Shown here: positions 1 through 11,347 of the stretch, one piece after another | How positions within the stretch are numbered: position 1 is the first letter of the stretch | Layout of the letters: each line of letters begins with the position of its first letter | DNA from: Anas platyrhynchos | Lineage: Eukaryota > Chordata > Aves > Anseriformes > Anatidae | NCBI RefSeq assembly: GCF_047663525.1 | Contig: NC_092594.1 | Span: 36,813,001-36,877,000 of the forward strand | Length of the DNA stretch: 64,000 bases | Direction: 5' to 3' | Notes under the pieces: model-generated | The model's input: the letters and a program-made list of their open reading frames with translations, nothing else | Told to the model about the DNA's origin: nothing | Databases searched by the model: none | Translations under genes and position numbers: made by a program

Positions 1-365
1 GTTGTTCAGACACATTTCCTAAACTGATAACGACGTTTTCTCCGAGGGGGAGCAAGTCTGAAGATAAGGCCAGATACAGAGATAGGGAAAAGTAGTGCTG
101 GAAGGGAGCGGTGCAGTGCCGATAGCGTGCACGAGCAGCTATCTGCCAGCTTGTCCCTCCTGTTGGCAGTAAGACACAGCCGTCCTGTGCTGCATGCACC
201 TCTGTTGTTATTCTGGAAGTGGGCGGGGATCCTGGTTGAATGGTCGTGGGGAAGATGCCCACCAGATTTATCAGCAACCATTATTTCCCCTTGTCCTCAA
301 GCTTGGAGAGAAACTGGGAGTAAGCGATGGAGGAGGTTAATCCTTCGTTATGACCTCTAGAGCAG

Positions 366-440
366 ATCACAGAATCGCAGAGTGGTTGAGGTTGGAAGGC
401 ACCTCTGGAGGTCGTCTGCTCCCAAAACCCCCAAGAGCCA
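366..440 (-). repeat. CR1 LINE 3'-end fragment
   Basis: The plus strand reads ATCACAGAATCGCAGAGTGG and then GGTTGGAAGGCACCTCTGGA, the reverse complement of the 3' end of avian CR1 LINEs, so the element lies on the minus strand. Only the terminal 70-80 bases are recognisable. It sits in the PATJ intron upstream of exon 651-768. It is the only CR1 copy I could recognise in the window, and supports an avian or reptilian source. Confidence 0.75.
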
Positions 441-650
441 TTCTGTAGTACCACTGAACAACTCTACACGTGTGCCCACAACGCAGAGACAGATTGTGGT
501 AGGCTCCATCAGGGGAAATGAAGCTGGAGGTTTCCACTCATGTGGCTGATGTGGCATTTCCACTCTGATTTCCCAGAGGACGTCACAGGAGCTGGTTTGA
601 AGTTCACGTTTGGGTTTGACTCTCAGGTTCTGATTTACATTTAATTTCAG

Positions 651-768
651 GCGAGCCAACAGAGTGCCCACAGCCACTTCCACCCCGCGCTTGCTCCGGT
701 CCTCTCTACCTTGCAGAATTTTGTCAGCACGAAAAGGTCTTCAGCAGATGTCTCTCAGAGAAACTCAG
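651..768 (+). CDS. PATJ: PATJ coding exon: linker before PDZ9
   Basis: The acceptor is TTTAATTTCAG and the donor is GTATTT. The exon holds 39 codons plus one base. It reads [16 protein letters not shown] and then [16 protein letters not shown], a Ser-rich linker that resembles the remembered mammalian PATJ linker. It ends in phase 1, which only the 38-nt exon at 2202 can continue in frame. No earlier PATJ exon is visible in bases 1-650. Confidence 0.88.
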
Positions 769-3700
769 GTATTTTCCGGACAGCTGTCAAAATAGCTGCA
801 TGTTGCTTGCACTGTTGCTCTTTTTGTACAAAAGAATACTTGAATACTTGAGCCTGGTTTTCCTACACAGCCTCCCAGAAGACGCACCACTGATGTTGTA
901 AGACCCTTAACACTTTCCTGCAGATGACATTGCTTTCATGTCCCGTCGTAGAGTAATGGCTCCTCTATTTTAAATGCAGATTCTTGCACCCTGCTATTCC
1001 CCAGCGCCCTTGTCGGAGGCTTAGCACAGGCAAGGTTCTTGTAGAATAGTTTTTTTTCAGGGAATAAAGCTGCCACCACTTCATTTATATCTGTGTTGCT
1101 CTTGAGCGTATAAAAGGGTGTTTTGTAAAAAGTCACAATGCCCAGATTGCAGTTTGCAGATTTAGCAAGTGCTGAATCTATGACTTGCAGGAACTTGCAG
1201 AGGGCCTGCACGTTTGTGTGCTCTGCACTGAGTCAGAAATTTGTAACCTTAGCTTGTGGCTGACCATGGGCAGAAGACGTTTCCTCTGGCTTTTTGCATG
1301 CACTGGAGGAGACGTGGCTTTTTGGGCAGCCTTCCTTGCACCATGTTGATGAAGGGCCCTGCAGCTCTAACAGTGCACGTCTGTGTGTCCTGGCTCAGTG
1401 TCCCCAAGGCTGCGCTTCCCATGGTGTCGGACCTTGCAGCACCTCAGCAGTCCTGCCTTGAGCACTCATAACAGATAGCTGCACAAGCACACACGTGGCA
1501 GTAAGAAATACTGATATGTATTAACAAGAATCTTCGAAAAGATTCTTAAAACAAGTTAATTAAAGCTGGTACAATTACGGATTATTCTAGCACAGCCCAG
1601 GACCTGACTACACATCAGCTCTTAAGCTATTTAGTCCCAGTCAAATGATTCATTTGCAGTGTCCCTTTTTCTTCATTTTTTTGAATCTTTTGAGTACTTT
1701 TAAATGTCCTGTGGCTAGATATATGCCAGCCAGACTTCCTGGCTGTCTATTATTTACAAATACGGCACAAATTAGAACAGGAAATCAATGGAACCTCAAC
1801 AGTCTGAGACCAGCCGTGTGCCCTACCCTTTGTGGTGGGGACACTGATTTATGAATAATAAGGCAATCTTTAATTGAGTGCAATGCACAATAGGGCTTTT
1901 CTTCAGGCCAGCAGAGTGCTGCTATTCAAGAGATTGTGGTGAGCAGTGGCTGTGCTACAATGGGTGTCACAGTGGCATCCGTCAGGCAGAGTGATTGCAT
2001 CCGTATTCATCTCCTGGTGAAACAGCAATCCTGTCCTCCTCACGTGAGCACTGCTGCCTGATTTGGCACAGGAAGGGCTGTGCTTCTGCTTGGTGATAAC
2101 TCTGACTAGGCAGCAAGGGACCATTGTCACCTGACAGTGTTATCTCTTAATTATATTATCTCTTAATTACAGAAGCTAATTGTTTGTTTCTTTATTAGTA
2201 GGAGCAGATACGGGCCCAAGGACTGTGGAGATAACAAGGGTCAGTGAGTTATTTTCTATCATTTCAAAAAGCTGACACCTTTGACTGAAGTTGTTAATTT
2301 TTGTAGTGTTCCTCAGAATTAAACTGCATTTTGTTTGCAATAGGTTGTCGAATGTATGTCTGTGTAATGGGAGCTGTATGTGCATGTCAAACGTAGCTAT
2401 TTTCACCATATTGCATAAATCAGATGGGTCTGGTATTGTTGTACCCTAAACATTGACCTCTGTAAGCGGGTCCCAGTTAAAAATGTGGGGTTTTTTTGTT
2501 TTGTTTTTTCTTTTAGGGACCAAATGATGCACTTGGTATCAGTATAGCAGGAGGGAAGGGGAGTCCTTTGGGAGATATTCCCATCTTCATTGCTATGATT
2601 CAAGCCAGTGGTGTGGCTGCACGTACCCAAAGACTCAGAGTGAGTAGAGGGCTCTTCTCAATACCTTCTAGTTCATCTGTTTTGTCTCAGAGAAGGAGCC
2701 TCAGGTGTTTCTGCATGTGTCCTCACTTTGGTAAAGTCTCATAGGCTACTCTGTCTCTTTTTAAAAACAAACACACAAAAAAGCTCTGCCCCTCTCTTCC
2801 CCTTTTGATTATATTGCATCTGGGGATAATTGTGATTGCCTACATGGCAAAGATATGTTAAGAGAACATAAATACATTTGCAGTAGTCTTTGAATGTGTT
2901 TGAACAAAAATAAATAAGCTGGAAGAACTACAGCATATGTTCATCCAGACCCAGGGAGGACAGCAACAAGCTCTCTGGAAGTAGCAGATGCTCTGGAGAC
3001 TTCAGATTGGGCATTGTTTTGGAGCTCAAACAGGACAAACAACATCAGAAGTTAGTTGTTTGATCTCAAAGCCCTGATAAAGGAATGCAAAAATAAAATG
3101 CTTATATCAGACACACAGGATATGTGGGTATTTCTAGGAATGACCACTGATCATTTACCAAGTTTGGAGACCATTTCAGGGAATCATTAATATTGAAGAG
3201 AACTTAGTATGCAGTTGCATAGGAAAACTTTGGCCCCTGAGGTTCAGTAGCAAACAGTGCTATATCCATGCTGTGTCTCTAGTAAAAATACACAATAATG
3301 TTAAGTGCCAGGGTCAAAATCATTTTTTTTTGTGTAAAGAGAAGTGCCTGCTTTCCTACAGTGCTTTCATCATGTGCCTACATAATCTATAAGAAAAGAA
3401 CTTGTCCGCACAAATGGCCACAAATAAGTCCTTTTTGGATGGGAGAAGAGCAGTCAATCTCACCCTCTCTGTTTGCAAATGGAAACAATAAAATACAACC
3501 CACCTTTGTTTCTCTGATCGCATTGTTATTTAAAAAAAAAAATGTATTGTGCTTGCTCTGAAGAATGGGAAATGATCACTAGCAATGTAGAATTCTCACA
3601 AAAGCGATCCTGCAAAAGAGAAGCATGACTGTGCAGTGCCAAGTTCATGAGGAATTTTAAGCATTCTTAATTTTAATTTTCCTTAATGCTAGTAATTTTC

Positions 3701-6700
3701 CATTACTGTTGTACTTTTAGGTTGGAGATCGGATTGTCAGTATTAATGGGCAACCTTTGGATGGGCTGTCTCATGCAGATGCTGTTAATCTACTAAAGAA
3801 TGCTTATGGGAGCATTATCCTGCAGGTATGGTGATAAATTGAACATGCAGCTGCATGAGGGTAGATAAATGGCATTCAGGAAAAAAAAAAACACTAAGCA
3901 TCACTGGCACAAGGCATCACAGAATTGCAGGGTGCTTGCTGATGGGAATTACACGGAATGAAAGCAAGAAATAATTTTCATTCAAAAATTATTTATTGCC
4001 ACTCATACAGGCTGTGAGCATGATTATATAAAAGCGTAACAAAGAGAACAAAGTAACTTGTTGCTACACATGATAAATCAACAAGCTTCCAAGGTTTTTT
4101 TCATCTGAAGTTAGCAGGAACAAGAAATTGTGTGTGTGTATGTGTGCGTGCATGCCACTAGACTGTGACCAAACTGTCCACAGTGTTAATTTCCTTGCTC
4201 TTGAAAGGGGGAGAAGGAAGAATATTAGCAGCACTTAGTAAGAATGATAGCATCATCATCAAGACAGTGCTGTCTAGAATTAATTACTCTACAGGTAATG
4301 AATAATAACACTCAAGAGAGAAGAAAGAGTTTATCACTGCCACATTTATATGAAAGGAAGATGTGTTCTACCACTTTGGTTCTAATTGCTGCTTGCTAGT
4401 ATATCCGTCTTTAGTTTATTTTTATGTTTACATGAAGAAATGGGAAAAATACTTGCCAGAGAGAATTCAAAACACTACTCATTTGCAGAATTATTGTAAC
4501 AATTGGAAAATAAGCTTAAAACATACCACTAAAATCTAATTTTATCATCAACATATTGGACTTGAACACATCTTGAGAAATTTTTGCGGGCTTCTTACTT
4601 TCATTACAACTTAAATGTTACTATAAAAAAAGGCAAAAATGCGAGAGAAGGGGGGAAAAAAAGAAGAAAAGGAATGATAATAAACTTACTTTTAGACTCG
4701 TTTATTCTTTGTTTTGTCTGTCCATGAACTGCTGACCCCCTAAGTGATGAGCCAGTTCCAGAGCAGATGGTGTATTTGTGTAGTTCCATTGAAGTCAGAG
4801 GAACTACACAGATACACAGCAGCTGAGGATTTTCTGTTAAATTATAGTTATCATATTGTTACTAACGTTGAGTAATTTCACTTTTCATGTCAACAGTATT
4901 CCCTGAATAGAAAATGAAAGCTTGCTGCAGAACCCCAAATTGCTAATCTTGAAAGCTGTAATACAGCGTATCCCACCTCATCAAGCATTTAAAAATATTC
5001 CTGATGAAGCACGCTGTCAGTTGTTCGCTCACATAAACAAAGAGGTTGTTCTAGAAATGTCTTTGCTTTTTGTCACTTGACAGTTTTTCTTCCACGTTTT
5101 CACTGTCTGGCTCAAAATGTGTTGAATACTTTTACAGATGATGCAGGGTTTTCTGATCGAAAGGAGTCTATTTTCCCCTGTTCAGAATCTGCTCTGGCAG
5201 GCTGTGTTTTGATCTAGCAGCAGGGAGGTAGCAGAGCAGCCCCGCCGTCAGCGCGGCGATACGGGCAGGTTACAGGCTAACTGCAGGTACTTCTCAATCA
5301 CCGGGCTGCTTTTTTATTAAAACAATCTAACTGAAATAATCCTATCGCTGCGATAATCATGACTGATGTGTCATTAAGTAATTCTGTTTATTATCGGGTT
5401 AGACCACTTCATGGCAAACTGCTCTGAAAGGTCAGATAATTGCGTTCAGTGGTGTGGAAAGGCTTATTATCAGCACGTCCTGGGAAGGATGGTAAAGGAG
5501 TTTGCAAATGCTGTTTGCAAATGGGAGATTAGGGTCTCAGGGGAACAATCATCCCTTCCGGCTGTTTTGATGCTTTGGTTTAATTTAATTTCTTTTCTGC
5601 AGGTGTAGTAATGAGATAAGGAGAAGCTTTTTTACAAGGTTGTTGAACTCTGATACATTCTTACTGCCAACTGAAGATTTTTGAATATAGATTTATTTTA
5701 CTCTATTTTATTTAACAAAATATGACAAATACTGCCTGGCACTCTTTCCCCTTCTGCAATGGGAAGGAAAACTTAATGGTGCCTTTGCTCTCGGAGCCAG
5801 GTGCAGCTGCCTCCTCTGTGGCCCCTTTCATTAAGGGGATCCTTAGTCCTGGGATGGGAAATTTGCACTAGAACTAAGCTTTTTTTCCTAGAAAATGCTA
5901 CCACCCTCTTGGTTCCAAATGATTAGAGAGAGGGGAACACTGTCATGGCAGAATTGTGAGCGTTCATTTAAAATGGGGGATTTATATAATGGATTTTTTT
6001 TTTTAATTTCAGAAAGGTACGTTTCCCTTAAGCCATGTTCCCAGCGAGGAGTGGAAAAAGTCCCTGTTAATTTTGATAAAATAAGGCCACAAATAGCTAG
6101 AGAAACTACTGAAAATGAACTTGCTGGGCACTTGTCACTGTCTCTGAACCAAACCCCTGCACAATAAGCATCAAGCAGAGATGAGCATCTCATCAGAGTT
6201 AGGGATAACCACTGCATGTAGCTGTTAGGAATTGTGTGTTTAGCTGTGAATTCTTAAAATCAAAACACTTCTAAGTGGCTTCCTCAAATGTTTTCCAGAA
6301 AAACAACAGAAAACTAGCATAGAGTGAAAGCCAAAATCTAGAGTGGGCCTCGACACTGTGTCTTTAATGATCCCCATCAGGCCTGCATCCTGCAAGCTGT
6401 TCCCTGGGAGACCAGCTCTGGGACCAGCAGACACAAACTTTGGAGTTCAAGGCACCTCTTTCTCAGTGCATCTCCAGCTGGTTTTGTACCTACCCTATGA
6501 AACATCAACGTGGTTGTTTTAAAAAGCCTGAGCGAGCTTGCTGCCTCATATCCCATCTAATGTTGTTAGCTCTGTTAATTAGTGTGTCGTGGTAATTCCT
6601 GCTGATTTCAGAACTATGCAGGGCCATAACTGGGCAGGTTTCAGAATCGTGTTTGTTGCGTTTAGTTGAAATGCTGGAGAAACTGCAGAGAAGCTGAAAC

Positions 6701-9700
6701 CGAGGATTCATTTCTCCCCCACTCTGCAAACAAATCAATCTGAGGTGTTTCAGGACCTTTGCCGGATAAAGAGCTCCAGAGCAAAGTTTCAACCCCAGAA
6801 AAAGGTGGCTGTCCATGATTTTTAACACCGTTATTTGAAAGTATTGCATTAGTAGGAAATTTAAGAAAGTAGGGCTTGTATTTGAAATTTGATTGAAAAA
6901 CATAAGATGTCTCTGGTACTAAGTGAGCACACACAGCATTTCATTGCCTCCTTTCTGCTTAGGTTGTGGCTGATACCAACATCAGTGCTATTGCGACCCA
7001 GCTGGAGAGCATGTCTGCGGGATGCAACCTCAACTCTTCTTCTGAGCATGCTTCTGAAGATCCTGAGTAAGTCTGTGACAGTCTGCATAAGTGAGATGGA
7101 TTTCTGTGCCTCATGCAAGGGAAAAGCCTAGGGTGGCGAAGGAGGTCTCTTCCCATTGCTTTTCTCTCTAATTTTCCATCACCTTTAAAATGGTAACTGT
7201 GAGGTTCTCCAAGCTGATTACACACCTGTGTCCATCTTTACCTGGTGACGGAAATTGTCTAAGTAAGGACACAAAATGTGTTTCCAAACACTTGCCTTAT
7301 CTTGTCCTTTCTGCTGGTTATGCTGACATGGTAGTTCTGCATTTGTCTGCTGGCCTCTGTGCCTGAGAGGAGTTCTGATTATAGCAATTCAAAATCATTT
7401 GTCATCGGCACACTAAGAAAGAGAGATTAAAAAAAAAATGGTATTGGAGACAAATCTATCAAAACATGTCCAAGAACTTTGTCTTTTTCTGGCTTTACAG
7501 TTCTTAAAAAGTCTCACTGAATTTTTTCTACCTATAGCACTTCTGTACAGTGATAGAAGTTAGAGACCAAGCCCTCCCATGGCCACGCATCATTACCCAT
7601 CACGTGCTTTTTAGGGTGGCTCATAGCATTCCAGTTACCATTTTGAAATTCATTTTCATTTTGGTTTATTAGCTTCATTATGTTCTTCATTTTCATTCTT
7701 TGATTCATTATATTTACTTTAAGAAGCTGAGATGCAAGTTGCTGCCCTACCTCGGGGGATTTTGAGTATAAAACTTGAGCTATTTATGCTGCATTCACTA
7801 GTTGTACAATGTGAGGAACTGTTTTTATTGCTGCTCTCAAAGGAGAATTGCTTATTTCACAAAAAGATCTGTATTCTCATTTTATATCAAAATAGTAAGG
7901 AAATTTAAATTTGAAAATAGGAAGCAGAAATAGGTAGGCGCATGCATTCAGTCTGTCCTAAAGAAATGGCTAGGTACTAGTCTTCGTGAGCTGTGTCTTT
8001 GATTAGGCAGATGCCAAACAGAATTTGTCCATAATGGTTCTTTCTAAATATGTAGAGATTACTTTTTCATATTTGAGGTAGATACATAGATAGAGCAGTC
8101 TGGACTCCACCAAAAACCTTGCTATGCAGACATTAACAGCCACTGCAGGGTCTAAGCAAGGCGCTGAGTGAGGGGCTCTCTGGAATCAGCCCCTGGGGTT
8201 ACAAGGCACAGGGATGGAGTGCGATAAAAGTTCTCAGAAATCACCCAAAGACCTTGCAGTAGAGCTGAGACTACAAACATGAGTGTTCCTGGCTGCAGCC
8301 TCATCCCAGTGAAATCATAAAATCAAATGACGCTGTGAGGAAGCTGCTGCAGTTGCCACTTTCCCAGAGTGAAGATGACAGCCTGGCTGGTAAGCAAGCA
8401 AAATTTCCTTTATGTATGCACAGCTACTGCAGATTAGAGAGGCAGCCCTCCTGCATGAGAGAGAAGTGCTCTTGGTGAGCTCTTTAAGTATTTTCAAGTA
8501 TTTTTTAAGGGAGGAGCTGAAGCCCACAGAACAGCTTGCGAGCTCAGGGCTGTGCAGGAGTGTGGCTGAGCCCAAGGCCGAGAATCCTGCTTGGTGACTG
8601 TGTGAAAAACTTTTTGGTAGATAAATATCTCTGTAAGTGTTCCTTCTGCGGAAAGTCCCCAGAGACAGCTGTTGTTATTCTAAGTGATATTTATTGTGTT
8701 TTCAGAGCACCTCAGCCTAAGATTATTACTTTGGAGAAAGGCTCTGATGGACTGGGATTTAGTATTGTAGGGGGGTATGGAAGTCCCCATGGAGACCTGC
8801 CCATTTATGTCAAGACTATATTTGCCAAGGTATCTCTTTTTGTTTTGTTTTCTCCCTTTTTCTTTATTATCTTTAAAAATAAACGTAAGATTTGGCTTGG
8901 GTAATATATATGGAGTTGAAAGCAAAATGTACTGTCTAGGTACGCTGATGTGAGCAGCCCCAGAACGCACAGCTGGCTTCTCAGTTTATATTTCACGTTG
9001 CTGCTGGCTGAAACAAGACACTTTATCTCAGCAAAATTGGTCTGTGTACTTCGGAAACTTGGGTTTATACGTTAAAATATTTACAGAGCAGTTTTCTATC
9101 TGCAAATCTCGGTGCCTTCCAAGCAGTGTGGAGGCACCGTTTTCCCGCTGTCCACGAGAGGAGGCAGTTGCAGAGATGTCGTGTCCTGGAGCTTCAGCTG
9201 CAAAGCCCTGTGCTCAGGCGGTCAGCTCAGTGAGAAGTACACCATACCACGTGGCTCGATGATGAATTGGCTTCCACATCAGTCCTGGCTTTAGTTATTC
9301 TCCCCTGCTTCCAGCTTTGCTCTCAAGCCCTCTGTGAGCGCTCCCCTCTCTGCTTGTTTGCTGCCTGAGCTGCTCGCGGTGCGGCTGCCGCAGCTGGTCC
9401 TGGCCCTGAACGTCAGGGGAGGACTGCCAGGTACAGCAGTGGCTCTGGCCACCAAGGAACCTGTACTTTGCAGCCTTGTCTCGAGGCAAATTGCCCCAAA
9501 ATGGCCACAGGTGTGGAGGGAGAGATGCCCCCTTCCTCCCCCCGTCCTGCTGCTGAGAATGCTCTCTGCACGTGCCAGCAACATCCTCTCATGGAGCCAC
9601 GACTGATGTAATTCTGGAAACTGGGGGGAGAAAGCAGTGGGAATTAGGGGTAGTTTACATAAAGTGACTTCTCAGTCAGACACTCAAAATTGTTTGTCCT

Positions 9701-10683
9701 GTGCCCACTTGCTGTCAGTTGTGCCAGCGTTTCTGACAGGGCAGGTGATATTAAAAAATAAAATAAAATTAAACCTTCAACCTTGCGTTGAAGTTCAATC
9801 CACAGATATCTGCTCTTCTCACAACTTGCACTTACGAGAAGATTCTGTGCCTTTAAATGGATGCTCAGATTTACAGGCTCACAGAGGTGAGCACAGCTGA
9901 GAAACCCCTAAATCCCAGATGGGAAACACCACAGCCGCTGATGGGGCTGTGTAACAGAGCCAGACACCACGAGCCAGCCTCTGGGCAGGGCAGGGGCTCA
10001 GGATTTGGGCAAAAGAGCCGTGTTCAGAGCTCAGAAGAAGAACAGCCACTTCTAAAGCTCTGTGCGAGCTTCCCAGGACTTTCAGATGAGCCCAGCTCTT
10101 TCTGGGGCTCGGGGCAGTGCCCAGGCTGTTGTCTCGGATGAGCTCTGCATCTCCCTTCCCACATTTTAACCCATTTCTCAGCTCAACACTGACATACTGC
10201 TTTAACAAGTGTCTGCATGATCATAAAAGACAGAACCAATCTTTACACTGCGTTGTTTCCAGGGACTGAGCTGATTCCCCTTTTCCCCGGGGTGTAATTC
10301 CCCCCTGTGCTGCCCCAGAGCAGCAGGGACCGGGTAAGCAGTGTCAGCAGAGGGCAATGCCCAAGCATTCCAGCAGATTTGGGCACTGCACAACAACTCT
10401 CTCCTTTTCTGTGTCCCCCACCCAGCTACGCTGGGATTTCCAGTGCCACATCCCTCCTCATTTCATCCATCAGCATCAGGAGAGGCGGGAGGGCTCGGTG
10501 CTACCAGCCGCTAACGTTTCCTTTTGCCATTTGCAGGGAGCAGCTGCGGACGATGGCAGACTGAAGCGTGGCGATCAGATTTTAGCGGTTAATGGGGAGG
10601 CTTTGGAAGGTGTTACTCATGAGCAAGCTGTAGCTATTCTGAAGCGCCAGAAAGGAACTGTGACATTAACGGTGTTATCATGA
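651..10683 (+). CDS. PATJ: PATJ (INADL) 3' end: linker, PDZ9 and PDZ10, seven coding exons
   Basis: The protein is the Pals1-associated tight-junction protein, a multi-PDZ scaffold of the Crumbs polarity complex that works at epithelial tight junctions; this role is family knowledge. Exons at 651-768, 2202-2239, 2517-2639, 3721-3825, 6963-7066, 8706-8829 and 10537-10683 join in phase to 759 nt, giving the last 252 residues and a TGA stop. PDZ9 carries the carboxylate loop LGIS in [10 protein letters not shown], and PDZ10 carries LGFS in [10 protein letters not shown]. The protein ends TVTLTVLS. All seven introns' visible ends obey GT-AG. The upstream exons, coding L27 and PDZ1-8, lie outside the window. 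The paralogue MPDZ has similar terminal PDZ domains, but the neighbours KANK4, USP1 and DOCK7 fix this copy as PATJ. Confidence 0.95.
2202..2239 (+). CDS. PATJ: PATJ 38-nt microexon opening PDZ9
   Basis: The exon encodes [13 protein letters not shown] together with the last base of the previous exon. RTVEI is the usual first beta strand of this PDZ domain. Its length (2 mod 3) is required to bring exon 651-768 (phase 1) into the frame of exon 2517-2639. The donor is GTCAGTGAGT. The acceptor is a tandem TAGTAG at 2196-2201; use of the first AG would add one valine codon. Confidence 0.88.
2517..2639 (+). CDS. PATJ: PATJ coding exon: PDZ9 first half
   Basis: The acceptor is TTTTCTTTTAG and the donor is GTGAGT, with 41 whole codons between. 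The exon includes the carboxylate-binding loop (LGIS) and continues [20 protein letters not shown], the strands lining the peptide groove. Confidence 0.95.
3721..3825 (+). CDS. PATJ: PATJ coding exon: PDZ9 second half
   Basis: There are 35 whole codons between TACTTTTAG and GTATGG. It reads [20 protein letters not shown] and then [10 protein letters not shown]. The helix-2 histidine of SHAD is the residue that marks class I ligand binding in PDZ domains. Confidence 0.96.
3826..6962 (+). other. PATJ: PATJ intron within PDZ9, no further gene seen
   Basis: This 3.1-kb intron is AT-rich with short purine tracts (about 4205-4230, 4650-4680) and a small GT-rich patch near 4130-4150. No coding exon, RNA gene or recognisable transposon was found on either strand. 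The next intron (7067-8705) and the last one (8830-10536) are similar, with a GC-rich stretch at about 9120-10160 in the last. Confidence 0.5.
6963..7066 (+). CDS. PATJ: PATJ coding exon: PDZ9 end and linker
   Basis: The acceptor is TTTCTGCTTAG and the donor is GTAAGT. It closes PDZ9 with [20 protein letters not shown] and continues into a Ser/Glu-rich linker. It ends with two bases of a Glu codon that exon 8706-8829 completes. Confidence 0.94.
8706..8829 (+). CDS. PATJ: PATJ coding exon: PDZ10 first half
   Basis: The acceptor is GTGTTTTCAG and the donor is GTATCT. One base completes Glu, then 41 codons begin [20 protein letters not shown] and include [20 protein letters not shown] is the carboxylate loop. 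Confidence 0.96.
10537..10683 (+). CDS. PATJ: PATJ terminal coding exon: PDZ10 second half and stop
   Basis: The acceptor is GCCATTTGCAG. The exon reads [20 protein letters not shown], then [15 protein letters not shown], and ends TVLS followed by TGA. The helix-2 start VTHEQA carries the class I histidine. Confidence 0.96.
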   Translation, partial: GAAADDGRLKRGDQILAVNGEALEGVTHEQAVAILKRQKGTVTLTVLS

Positions 10684-11347
10684 ATGTCATTGCGCTTGCA
10701 GAGATAAATACAATTATTTTAGAACATCAGTAGAGCTATAATAATACCGTTCAGCCCTGAGCCGGATGTAAAGCAAACTCTGGCGAAAATTAATCAGTAT
10801 TCACCCCATTGCCAGAATGGGTAGTGTGCATCTTGAGCTTCATTTAGCCTTCCCCATCGATCAACGTTTTCCCCACCCTCCCCTACTTCTGGTGGCTTTT
10901 AAGTTTCCCCTGGACAAGTCTAATTAAGAAACTTCAAAGAATAACATCAGTTTTACGTTCTGCTTCAGTTTATCCCCACCGGTCTGAACCCAGATACAAC
11001 TGCTGAACCTGGGCTCTGTTCGCACACAAAAGAGAATTTAGATCATCAGCTGATCTCATCTGATGAGCAGAAATAAACGCTGAGTGACTTGTCATCTCAC
11101 TCATGATTTACTTATGCTAATTGTCCTTTCAAGTATGCCAGAAAACATTAGCAATGTAATTAAATTACCACTGTTCCAAATGATGAAATATCAAATTCTC
11201 CTCTGGGAAATTATTTGTGCTCGGCACAGTAAGTCTGATAGTCAAATGTGAACTTCTCATGTTTATCTCTTTGGGTAGGTCTATGGAAGTTAGTCAGAGG
11301 TAATTACTGTGATGTGTCAATTTGCAGCCTTTAGCATGAAAAATAAA
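10684..11347 (+). other. PATJ: Probable PATJ 3'UTR
   Basis: AT-rich sequence follows the PATJ stop. Two AATAAA hexamers on the coding strand, at 11072-11077 and 11342-11347, are plausible poly(A) signals. The second is followed by a T16 run at about 11365. The end point is inferred; no transcript evidence is available to me. Confidence 0.4.

Noticed and set aside
3916-3940. CACAGAATTGCAG as a second CR1 fragment
   Set aside because: Only a 13-base likeness; the following sequence does not match the CR1 3' end.
8830-10536. Possible U12-type intron in PATJ (donor GTATCTCTTT)
   Set aside because: The donor is one base from the U12 consensus, but no TCCTTAAC branch site precedes the acceptor.
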